From Cupriavidus sp. D384 (GTDB lineage: Bacteria > Pseudomonadota > Gammaproteobacteria > Burkholderiales > Burkholderiaceae): a DNA stretch of 64,000 nucleotides. Below are positions 8,085-16,264 of this stretch, one piece after another. How positions within the stretch are numbered: position 1 is the stretch's first letter; each line of letters opens with the position of its first letter. Both the position numbers and the translations under genes were made by a program. The notes beneath the pieces were generated by a model. That model saw nothing but the letters and a program-made list of their open reading frames with translations. It ran no database searches and had not been told where the DNA came from. The DNA lies in the NCBI RefSeq assembly GCF_001652915.1, contig NZ_BBQI01000091.1, positions 1-64,000 on the forward strand, given 5' to 3'.

Positions 8085-8558
8085 TTACGAGTAGCGCCGG
8101 CTGATCGATTCCGCCACGCAGACCGGACGATCGCTGCCTTCGCGCTCGATCGTGACTTCCCACGTCGATTGCGCACCGACCAGGCCGTTCGGCATCGGGT
8201 CCAGGCGCTCGACCTTGAGCAGCTTCACCCGCGCACGCAGCTTGCTGCCGACCGGCACCGGCGAGGTGAACCGTACCCGGTTCAGCCCATAGTTGACGCC
8301 CATCTTCACGCCTTCCATATGGATCGCGTTCTGCATGAACTGCGGCAGCAGCGACAGCGTCAGGAAACCATGCGCCACCGGCGCGCCGAACGGCGATTCC
8401 CGTTTGGCACGCTCGACGTCGACGTGGATCCACTGGTGATCGCCGGTCGCCTCGGCAAACAGGTTCACCTGCTGCTGCGTGATCTCGGACCAGTCGCTGA
8501 CGGCCACTTCCTGGCCCTGGAGGGATTCCAGTTCTTCCAGCGATGCAATGGTGCGCAT
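8085..8558 (-). CDS. MaoC-like (R)-specific enoyl-CoA hydratase
   Basis: This 157-residue single hot-dog-fold protein contains the hydratase signature ATGDHQWIHVD at residues 37-47; D40 and H45 are the expected catalytic pair. Enzymes of this type hydrate trans-2-enoyl-CoA to (R)-3-hydroxyacyl-CoA in fatty-acid, steroid or PHA metabolism. The AHGFLTLSLLP stretch is typical. It lies 70 bases downstream of a second MaoC gene and ends at its own terminator. The true substrate cannot be told from the sequence. Confidence 0.85.
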   Translation of the reverse strand: MRTIASLEELESLQGQEVAVSDWSEITQQQVNLFAEATGDHQWIHVDVERAKRESPFGAPVAHGFLTLSLLPQFMQNAIHMEGVKMGVNYGLNRVRFTSPVPVGSKLRARVKLLKVERLDPMPNGLVGAQSTWEVTIEREGSDRPVCVAESISRRYS

Positions 8559-8579
8559 ATGACTTGTCTCCTGTTTGGT

Positions 8580-8612
8580 GTCGTCTGTCTTGTCGTCTGT
8601 CTTGTCGTCTTG
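8580..8612. repeat. 12-bp tandem repeat between the two MaoC genes
   Basis: GTCGTCTGTCTT occurs at 8580-8591 and again at 8592-8603, followed by a partial third copy. It lies 22-54 bases upstream of the first MaoC gene's start codon, in the leader or spacer RNA. Confidence 0.85.
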
Positions 8613-8628
8613 CTTCGTTCCGTGTTGA

Positions 8629-9081
8629 TCAGGCCGGACGGCGCTTGTACATGCCCATGCCCTTGACCGTGACCACCACCTCGCCCTTCTGGTTCGTGCC
8701 GACCCACTGCGTCAGCACCACGCCGCGGTCGGGCTTCGAACCCGAGGGACGCTTCTCCAGTACCTTCAGCACGGCGGTCAGCGTGTCGCCGGCATAGACC
8801 GGCTTGATCCAGCGGACTTCGTCCACGCCGGGCGATCCCATGCTGGTCGAGCGGTCGCCCATCGACTGTACCAGCAGGCGCATGATGATGCTGCAGGTCA
8901 TCCAGCCGCTTGAAATCAGCCCGCCGTAGATGCTGCTTTCCGCGGCGGCCTTGTCGACATGGAACGGCTGGGGGTCGTACTGGCGTGCAAACGCGAGGAT
9001 CTCCTCCTCGGTGACGTGGTAGCTGCCGAGCGGGATCTCGCTGCCGACGACATAGTCTTCGAAGTACATCTTGCTGGACAT
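8629..9081 (-). CDS. MaoC-family dehydratase
   Basis: This 150-residue hot-dog-fold protein has the variant signature FARQYDPQPFHVD at residues 31-43, with D36 and H41 in the catalytic positions. The ATG at 9081 is preferred over a TTG four codons earlier because GGAG sits six bases before it. It shares little obvious identity with the neighbouring MaoC protein beyond the motif, so the pair may act on different chain lengths or as a heteromer. An intrinsic terminator lies only about 20 bases upstream of its start. Confidence 0.83.
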   Translation of the reverse strand: MSSKMYFEDYVVGSEIPLGSYHVTEEEILAFARQYDPQPFHVDKAAAESSIYGGLISSGWMTCSIIMRLLVQSMGDRSTSMGSPGVDEVRWIKPVYAGDTLTAVLKVLEKRPSGSKPDRGVVLTQWVGTNQKGEVVVTVKGMGMYKRRPA

Positions 9082-9100
9082 CGTGAGCTCCAAAGCAAAA

Positions 9101-9128
9101 AACCGCGCTCGGGGTCTCCGGCGCGGTT
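9101..9128 (-). terminator. Terminator after the acyl-CoA dehydrogenase pair
   Basis: AACCGCGC (9101-9108) pairs with GCGCGGTT (9121-9128) around a 12-nt loop. On the minus strand a run of six T follows. It lies 18 bases below the stop of the second dehydrogenase and just above the next start codon, so it should reduce read-through into the MaoC genes. Confidence 0.82.
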
Positions 9129-9145
9129 CAGGTCAAACGCTACGA

Positions 9146-10264
9146 TCAGGCGGCTTCCTGGAAGCCCGGCTGGCTCGCGAAGCGGCCCAGGTGATGGTCC
9201 ACGTCGCCAAACGTCGTGTTGATCAGTGTCAGCCGCTTGAACATGTGCGCGGCCGGCAGTTCGTCGGTCACACCCATGCCGCCGTGGATCTGCACGGCCT
9301 CCTGGCCAACCGAGCGAGCCGCCTGGCCCACACGCGCCTTGGCGGCAGACACGTAGCGGCGGCGTTCTTCCGACGTGGATTCCTCGAAGCGGGCAGCAGC
9401 CAGCAGCGTGATCGAGCGCGACTGCTCGGCATGGATGAACATCTCCACCATGCGGTGCTGCAGCGCCTGGAAGCGCGCGATGGGTACGCCGAACTGCTGA
9501 CGCGTCTTGGCGTATTCGAGCGTGGCGGCGTTCAGCATGTCCATGACGCCCACGGCCTCGGCGCACAGCAGCACAGCGGCGTAGTCGGCCGTTGCCTCCA
9601 GCACGTCAAAGCCCTTGCCTTCGGCGCCCAGCAGCGTGGCCGGTGCGTCCGCAAACGTCACGTCGGCGGCGCGCAGGTTGTCGATCGTGCGGTAGTCCTT
9701 GACGCTGACGCCGGCACCGTTGGTATCGACCAGGAACAGCGAGATGCCGTCGCGATCGGACTGGGCGCCACTGGTGCGGGCCGACACCACCAGCTTGTCA
9801 GCCTGGGCGCCGTGGATCGCCACCACCTTGCGGCCGTTGAGCTTGCCGCCCTTGGCCGTCACCGTGACGTTGTTCAGCTCGTAGCGCGCCTGCGGCTCGT
9901 TGAACGCCGTGGCCAGCTTGACCTCGCCGCCCGCCACCTGTTCCAGCAGCGCCTCCTGGCCACCGGCCAGCTTCAGCGCATGCGCGGCCACCACGGTGGC
10001 GAAGTACGGTTCCACAACCAGGCCGCGGCCCAGTTCCTGCTGCACCACCATCATGTCGACGGCCGTGCCCGAGAAGCCGCCCTGCGCTTCCGGCACCGGC
10101 AGCGCGGTCAGGCCCAGTTCCACCAGGGCGCCCCAGGCCTGCTCGCCGTAGCCGGCGTCGGTCTTGATGTTCTTCTTGCGCGATTCGAAGTCGTAGCTCT
10201 TCTCGACAAAACGGCGAATCGCGTCGGCCAGTTGCTTCTGTTCGTCGCTGAGATTGAAGTTCAT
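9146..10264 (-). CDS. Acyl-CoA dehydrogenase, small partner (372 aa)
   Basis: This is an FAD-dependent acyl-CoA dehydrogenase-fold protein. It starts MNFNLSDEQKQLADAIRRFVE, has the LEYAKTRQQFGVPIARFQA stretch near residue 250 and the C-terminal QIHGGMGVTDELPAAHMFKR segment. The FAD-contacting middle region is degenerate (AFNEPQARYELN in place of the usual SEPGAGSD). This is common in the partner subunit of heteromeric alpha2beta2 dehydrogenases. It starts 13 bases after the 400-residue dehydrogenase gene, so the two are probably co-translated and may form one enzyme. The substrate is unknown. Confidence 0.85.
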   Translation of the reverse strand: MNFNLSDEQKQLADAIRRFVEKSYDFESRKKNIKTDAGYGEQAWGALVELGLTALPVPEAQGGFSGTAVDMMVVQQELGRGLVVEPYFATVVAAHALKLAGGQEALLEQVAGGEVKLATAFNEPQARYELNNVTVTAKGGKLNGRKVVAIHGAQADKLVVSARTSGAQSDRDGISLFLVDTNGAGVSVKDYRTIDNLRAADVTFADAPATLLGAEGKGFDVLEATADYAAVLLCAEAVGVMDMLNAATLEYAKTRQQFGVPIARFQALQHRMVEMFIHAEQSRSITLLAAARFEESTSEERRRYVSAAKARVGQAARSVGQEAVQIHGGMGVTDELPAAHMFKRLTLINTTFGDVDHHLGRFASQPGFQEAA

Positions 10265-10277
10265 GTTGCGTGTCTCC

Positions 10278-11480
<1,203 letters not shown>

Positions 11481-11520
11481 GCCCGTCTCCATAGGTGGTG
11501 CCGGCGGGCGCCGGCCGATT

Positions 11521-11552
11521 GTTTTACCTGCGCATCGCTGCGCTGGTAAAAC
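11521..11552. promoter_or_regulatory. Palindromic operator candidate upstream of the dehydrogenase genes
   Basis: GTTTTACC-T-GCGCA (11521-11534) pairs with TGCGC-T-GGTAAAAC (11539-11552) around a 4-nt centre. The repeat has 14 positions per arm with a single mismatch. Neither side has a T-run placed to make a terminator, so a repressor site of TetR type is more likely. Confidence 0.5.
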
Positions 11553-11570
11553 CGGGCACAGGATGCTTGT

Positions 11571-12038
11571 TCAGTGGGCCGTCTGCTTCAATGCATCCGG
11601 CACGATGAGCGGAAAGGTGTCGATGCCCTCTTCAGCCAGCGCCTGCACATCCTCGGCGGTGGCCGAACCGCGAATCCCGCGTTCGGGCGCCTCCTCGTAA
11701 TGCATGCGCCGCGCTTCCTCCACGAAGCGGTCTCCCACGTCCTCGGTCTGTGCCAGCACCTGCCGCACGGCCTTCAGGTAGTGCGCCTGCAGCGCCTGCA
11801 TCATCTGCCGGGCTTCGGCCTTGCCTGGTTCGCCATCGCGGCCCTGCGTCGGCGCCGGCTTCGCGGTGGCACCCGAAAGGTTCAGGCGCGGCGCGCTGGG
11901 CAGGCGGCTGACCGCATGGTCGCCACAGACCGGGCATTGGACGAGGTCGCGTGAAATCTGCGATTGCGCATCTTCCTCCGAGGCAAACCAGCCCTCGAAA
12001 CGATGGTCTTGCGCACAGCGCAAATCGAGCACCTTCAT
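11571..12038 (-). CDS. DUF1178 family protein
   Basis: This 155-residue protein of unknown function is conserved in proteobacteria. The N-terminal 40 residues form a probable zinc ribbon with C8, H12, C35 and C38 (CPVCG). The rest is a charged helical domain containing GDRFVEEARRMHYEEAPERGIRG, of which the segment VGDRFVEEAR is a family hallmark. The ATG at 12038 has GGAAAG six bases upstream. A good sigma-70 promoter precedes it, so it is probably transcribed alone. No function can be assigned. Confidence 0.85.
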   Translation of the reverse strand: MKVLDLRCAQDHRFEGWFASEEDAQSQISRDLVQCPVCGDHAVSRLPSAPRLNLSGATAKPAPTQGRDGEPGKAEARQMMQALQAHYLKAVRQVLAQTEDVGDRFVEEARRMHYEEAPERGIRGSATAEDVQALAEEGIDTFPLIVPDALKQTAH

Positions 12039-12061
12039 GATCTTTCCAGCCCGTCGGGGCA

Positions 12062-12090
12062 ATGTTAGCCGTGAATCGAAATTTTGTGAA
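12062..12090 (-). promoter_or_regulatory. Sigma-70 promoter of the DUF1178 gene
   Basis: On the minus strand TTCACA (12085-12090, five of six matches to TTGACA) is followed by a 17-bp spacer and TAACAT (12062-12067). The predicted start near 12055 gives a 17-nt leader containing the ribosome site. Confidence 0.65.
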
Positions 12091-12244
12091 CGGTCGTGCT
12101 AATTTTTTTGCAGCCGTTTTTGCCTGGCAGGATGCGTCGGAAACACAATCCGGCCAATGGCAGCCCATTTGGGCGCAGAGCCTTGAAAAATCAAGGGAAA
12201 ACCCGTGGTCCGCGCCTCGGCAAGCTTAGCAGCAAAGCGGCGTT

Positions 12245-12889
12245 CTAGCCGGCCGCCCGCGCGCCCGGGAACGGCGGTTCGATCTGCTCGCCGGGTTGCC
12301 AGGCGCCGGAGGCGATCTTCTCCAGCCAGAACGCGCCGATGATCGTCTTCACGTCGGTAATGCGGCCCTGCCGCACCCAGTCGATCACCTGCCCGACGGG
12401 CGTGACGAACGTCTCCAGGAATTCGCCGTCGTCGAGCTTCGACTCCCCTGCCGTCAGGTCGCGCGCCAGGAACAGGTCGATAAACTCGGTCGAGTAGGAA
12501 ATCACCGGATGGATGCGCGTCAGGTAGTCCCAGCGCGTGGCGGTATAGCCGGTTTCCTCCAGCAGTTCCCGCTTGCCGCAAACCAGCGCACCCTCTTCCG
12601 GGTCGAGCTTGCCGGCCGGGAATTCGAGCATGACTTCGCCCACCGGGTAGCGGAACTGGCGCTCCATCAGCACGGTGCCATCGTCGAACAGCGGAATCAT
12701 CATGACCGCGCCGGGATGCAGCACGTACTCGCGCCCGGTCTGCTTGCCGTCGGGCAGGCGCACGATGTCTTGCTTGAGGGTCAGGAATTTGCCGCGGTGA
12801 ATGGTCGCCGAAGCAACCGGCGTTTCGCGGAGATGGTCGTCCGAGACTTCGGATGACTGGGGGGAAGCGGGAGAAATCTTGTCGGTCAT
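12245..12889 (-). CDS. nudF: NUDIX hydrolase, ADP-ribose pyrophosphatase type
   Basis: This 214-residue protein probably hydrolyses ADP-ribose to AMP and ribose 5-phosphate. The Nudix box spans residues 93-115 and includes the REL-LEETG core with E108, E111 and E112 as metal ligands; PAGKLDPEEG opens it. The preceding YVLHPGAVMMIPL and MERQFRYPVGEVMLEFPAG are typical of the ADP-ribose branch. The ATG at 12889 has GGAG upstream; an in-frame earlier start is less likely. It lies 40 bases after DUF2818 at the tail of the nuo cluster, so it may be co-expressed with complex I, which suits a role in NAD turnover. Confidence 0.88.
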   Translation of the reverse strand: MTDKISPASPQSSEVSDDHLRETPVASATIHRGKFLTLKQDIVRLPDGKQTGREYVLHPGAVMMIPLFDDGTVLMERQFRYPVGEVMLEFPAGKLDPEEGALVCGKRELLEETGYTATRWDYLTRIHPVISYSTEFIDLFLARDLTAGESKLDDGEFLETFVTPVGQVIDWVRQGRITDVKTIIGAFWLEKIASGAWQPGEQIEPPFPGARAAG

Positions 12890-12929
12890 GCGCGCTCCGG
12901 GGATGACACGGGCCGGAGCAGGCAAGCCC

Positions 12930-13238
12930 TCAGGCCGTGCGATGTTTGACCAGGTATTGCCAGGTGAAGCCCGGGAAGGCGAACACCAGCATCATGCAGG
13001 CAGTGATGGCGTAGAACTGCCAGCCCTGCGGGAATGCGTTGCCAAGGCCCGCTTCCACCGCAAAGCCGGCGATGCCGGCCACCACGTACCAGACGAAGAG
13101 TTCCACAACCCGCAGCCACAGCGGCTTGCGGGCCCACTTCAGGCCCACCGCCGCAAACAGGCGCTGGTTGACGAACGGCAGGTTGGCACACACCAGTGCC
13201 AGCAGAATGACAAACCAACCGCCCGCCGAGGAACTCAT
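12930..13238 (-). CDS. DUF2818 membrane protein
   Basis: This 102-residue integral membrane protein of unknown function has about three hydrophobic helices (7-25, 42-62, 75-95). The FVNQRLF and FPGFTWQYL segments are characteristic of DUF2818. It follows nuoN by 17 bases, an association repeatedly seen in beta-proteobacteria. A part in complex I assembly or stability is plausible but unproven. Confidence 0.82.
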   Translation of the reverse strand: MSSSAGGWFVILLALVCANLPFVNQRLFAAVGLKWARKPLWLRVVELFVWYVVAGIAGFAVEAGLGNAFPQGWQFYAITACMMLVFAFPGFTWQYLVKHRTA

Positions 13239-13255
13239 TTCGTCACCTTGTTACG

Positions 13256-14731
13256 TTACGAAGCCAGCGTGGCGCGGATGGCCTCGAAGCAGAGGTTCAT
13301 CAGTGCCGCCGGGAACAGGCCCAGCAGGATCACGGCCAGGCCGTTCAGGCTCAGAATCGAACGCACGCCAACCGACGCTTCCAGCGGCTCTTCGCCAGCC
13401 GGTGCATCGAAGTACATCAGCTTCACGATGCGCAGGTAGTAGAACGCGCCGATCAGCGAGAACACCACCGCCACCACCGCCAGCCAGCTCATGCCGGCCT
13501 TGACCACAGCCGACAGCACGGCCAGCTTGGCGTAGAAGCCGACGGTGGGCGGAATACCGGCCATCGAGAACATCATCACCAGCATCAGCAGTGCAAACCA
13601 CGGATGACGGCGCGACATGCCCTTCAGGTCGTCCAGCGTCTCGGCCTCGAAGCCCTTGCGCGTGCGGATCAGGATCAGGCCGAACGTGCCGAGCGTGGTC
13701 AGCATGTAGGTGATCGAGTAGAACATCGACGCGCTGTAAGCGTTGGCCGCGCCATCCGCCTTGTTCGCCACCACGCCGGACAGCATGCCCAGCAGGATGA
13801 AGCCCATGTGCGAGATGGTCGAGTACGCCAGCATCCGCTTCAGGTTTGTCTGCACGATGGCGGTCAGGTTCCCGATCGCCAGCGATACGATCGACAGCAC
13901 CACCAGCATCATCTGCCAGTCGCCGGCCAGCGGCAGCAGGCCTTCCACCAGCAGGCGCATGATCAGCGCGAACGCGGCAACCTTCGGGCCGGCGGCGATC
14001 AGCAGCGTCACTGCAGTCGGCGAACCCTGGTAGATGTCCGGAATCCACATGTGGAACGGTGCAGCGCCAAGCTTGAACGACACGCCCGCAACGATGAACA
14101 CCACGCCGAAGGCCAGCATCGTCGTGTTGACGCGGCCCGACTCCACCACGCGGAAGACTTCGCCCAGGTTCAGCGAGCCGGTGGCGCCGTACATCATCGA
14201 CATGCCGTAGAGCAGGAAGCCCGAGGCCAGCGCACCCAGCACGAAGTACTTGATGGCCGATTCCGACGTCACACGCGAATCACGGCGCAGCGCCACCAGT
14301 GCATACGACGACAGCGACAGCAGTTCCAGGCCCAGGTACAGGGTCAGGAAGTTGTTGCCGGTGATCATCACGAGCTGGCCGCCAAGCGTGAACAGCGCGA
14401 GCATGTAGAACTCGCCCGCGAACATGTCGCGGTTGCTCAGGTAGGTACGCGTGTAGATCAGCGTCAGGAACATGCCCAGCGAGCAGAACGCCGACAGCAC
14501 GTTGGCCATCGGATCCACGACCACCAGGTTGGCGAACACGTAGTGCGTTTCGCCGTTGGCGGCGTCCAGCGCAAACCAGAAGGTCAGCACCAGCGTCGTC
14601 AGCAGTGCCAGCGGGTATGCCACGCTGGTGCGGCCCTTGCCGCGCGCTAGGTCGATCCAGTTGATCGCCGCAATGGCGATCGCCAGGAAAATGATTGGCG
14701 CCACCGGGGCCAGGCTAGAGGACGATTGCAT
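13256..14731 (-). CDS. nuoN: NADH-quinone oxidoreductase subunit N
   Basis: This 491-residue antiporter-like membrane subunit of complex I provides one of the three proton channels. About fourteen helices are expected. Features seen include NFLTLYLGLELLSLSSYALVA with the key glutamate in TM5, a lysine-bearing helix in KLGAAPFHMWIPD, and MLAYSTISHMGFI. It lies 19 bases after nuoM and is the last nuo gene. Length and sequence are ordinary. Confidence 0.96.
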   Translation of the reverse strand: MQSSSSLAPVAPIIFLAIAIAAINWIDLARGKGRTSVAYPLALLTTLVLTFWFALDAANGETHYVFANLVVVDPMANVLSAFCSLGMFLTLIYTRTYLSNRDMFAGEFYMLALFTLGGQLVMITGNNFLTLYLGLELLSLSSYALVALRRDSRVTSESAIKYFVLGALASGFLLYGMSMMYGATGSLNLGEVFRVVESGRVNTTMLAFGVVFIVAGVSFKLGAAPFHMWIPDIYQGSPTAVTLLIAAGPKVAAFALIMRLLVEGLLPLAGDWQMMLVVLSIVSLAIGNLTAIVQTNLKRMLAYSTISHMGFILLGMLSGVVANKADGAANAYSASMFYSITYMLTTLGTFGLILIRTRKGFEAETLDDLKGMSRRHPWFALLMLVMMFSMAGIPPTVGFYAKLAVLSAVVKAGMSWLAVVAVVFSLIGAFYYLRIVKLMYFDAPAGEEPLEASVGVRSILSLNGLAVILLGLFPAALMNLCFEAIRATLAS

Positions 14732-14750
14732 GTTGATTTCTCTCCCCCGC

Positions 14751-16217
14751 TTACAGCTTGGACTGTGCCACGTGGGACAGCAGGTTCACCACCGAGGCGT
14801 GCATCACATCGGTGAAGGGTTTCGGGTACAGGCCCATGTACAGCGTCAGGATGGCCAGCAGGCCGAACATCAGGAATTCGCGCTTGTTCAGGTCCACCAG
14901 TTCGCGCACATGCTGATGCACGATGTCGCCAAAGATCACGCGCTTGACCATCCACAGCGAGTACGCCGCGCCCAGGATCAGTGCCGTTGCAGCCAGCAGG
15001 CCAATCCAGAAGTTGAACTTGACCGAAGCCAGGATGACCATGAACTCGCCGACGAAACCCGAGGTTGCCGGCAGGCCGCAGTTGGCCATGGCGAAGAACA
15101 CCGAGAACGCGGCGAACTTCGGCATCACGTTCACCACACCGCCGTAATCGGCGATCTGGCGCGAGTGCACGCGGTCGTACAGCACGCCGATGCCAAGGAA
15201 CATGGCACCCGACACGAAGCCGTGCGAGATCATCTGGATGATGCCGCCTTCAACGCCCATGTCGTTGAAGATGAAGAAGCCCAGCGTCACGAAACCCATG
15301 TGGGCAATCGACGAGTACGCCACCAGCTTCTTCATGTCCGACTGGACCAGCGCCACCAGGCCGATGTAGATCACCGCGACCAGCGAGATCGTGATGATGA
15401 ACGGTGCCATGTAGTGGCTGGCGTCCGGGGCGATCGGCAGCGAGAACCGCAGGAAACCGTAGGCACCCAGCTTCAGCATGATCGCGGCCAGCACGACGGA
15501 ACCACCGGTCGGTGCTTCCACGTGGGCGTCCGGCAGCCAGGTGTGCACCGGCCACATCGGCACCTTCACGGCAAAGGCCATGAAGAAGGCCACGAAGATC
15601 GCGATCTGCTCTTCGAACGACAGCTTGGCCTGGTGCCAGCTCAGGATGTCGAAGGTACCGGTCTTGTTGTACAGGTACAGCAGCGCAACCAGCGTCAGCA
15701 GCGAGCCCAGCAGCGTGTAGAGGAAGAACTTGAACGCAGCGTACACGCGGTTCGGGCCGCCCCAGACACCGATGATGATGTACATCGGGATCAGCGTGGC
15801 TTCGAAGAACACGTAGAACAGCATGCCGTCCAGCGCGCAGAACACGCCGACCATCAGGCCCGACAGGATCAGGAACGCGGCCATGTACTCGGCCACGCGC
15901 TCGGTGATCACTTCCCAGGCCGAGATCACGACGATCACGGTGATGAACGACGTCAGCACGACGAACCACATCGAGATGCCGTCAACACCCAGGTGATAGG
16001 CAATGTTGAAGCGCTCGATCCAGTTCGCCTGTTCGACGAACTGCATCGCAGCCGTCGAGGTGTCGAAGTGGAAGACCAGCGGCAGCGTCACGACGAAGCT
16101 GGCGATGGCACCGAACAGCGACATCCAGCGCACGAAGCACTTGCTGTTGTCGGAGCCGAACATCAATACCAGCAGGCCGAAGAAGATAGGCAGCCAGATT
16201 GCGAGAGACAGAACCAT
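14751..16217 (-). CDS. nuoM: NADH-quinone oxidoreductase subunit M
   Basis: This 488-residue proton-channel subunit has the Mrp-antiporter fold. The conserved glutamate in FFEATLIPMYIIIG, the VKVPMWPVHTWLPDAHVEAP signature and KKLVAYSSIAHMGFV are all present. It starts 27 bases after the nuoL stop behind AAGGA; part of this spacer is a 14-bp duplication of the nuoL end. It works in the membrane arm between NuoL and NuoN. Confidence 0.96.
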   Translation of the reverse strand: MVLSLAIWLPIFFGLLVLMFGSDNSKCFVRWMSLFGAIASFVVTLPLVFHFDTSTAAMQFVEQANWIERFNIAYHLGVDGISMWFVVLTSFITVIVVISAWEVITERVAEYMAAFLILSGLMVGVFCALDGMLFYVFFEATLIPMYIIIGVWGGPNRVYAAFKFFLYTLLGSLLTLVALLYLYNKTGTFDILSWHQAKLSFEEQIAIFVAFFMAFAVKVPMWPVHTWLPDAHVEAPTGGSVVLAAIMLKLGAYGFLRFSLPIAPDASHYMAPFIITISLVAVIYIGLVALVQSDMKKLVAYSSIAHMGFVTLGFFIFNDMGVEGGIIQMISHGFVSGAMFLGIGVLYDRVHSRQIADYGGVVNVMPKFAAFSVFFAMANCGLPATSGFVGEFMVILASVKFNFWIGLLAATALILGAAYSLWMVKRVIFGDIVHQHVRELVDLNKREFLMFGLLAILTLYMGLYPKPFTDVMHASVVNLLSHVAQSKL

Positions 16218-16236
16218 TTCTTTGTTTTCCTTACTC

Positions 16237-16264
16237 GGTGCCTATCACTTGGTGCCTATCACGC
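16237..16264. repeat. 14-bp tandem duplication across the nuoL stop codon
   Basis: GGTGCCTATCACTT occurs at 16237-16250 and, with its last two bases differing, at 16251-16264. The copy nearer nuoM lies in the spacer and the other encodes the last nuoL codons. Because 14 is not a multiple of three, the duplication changed the final codon (…GTK and stop in place of …GTE and stop). Confidence 0.85.
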
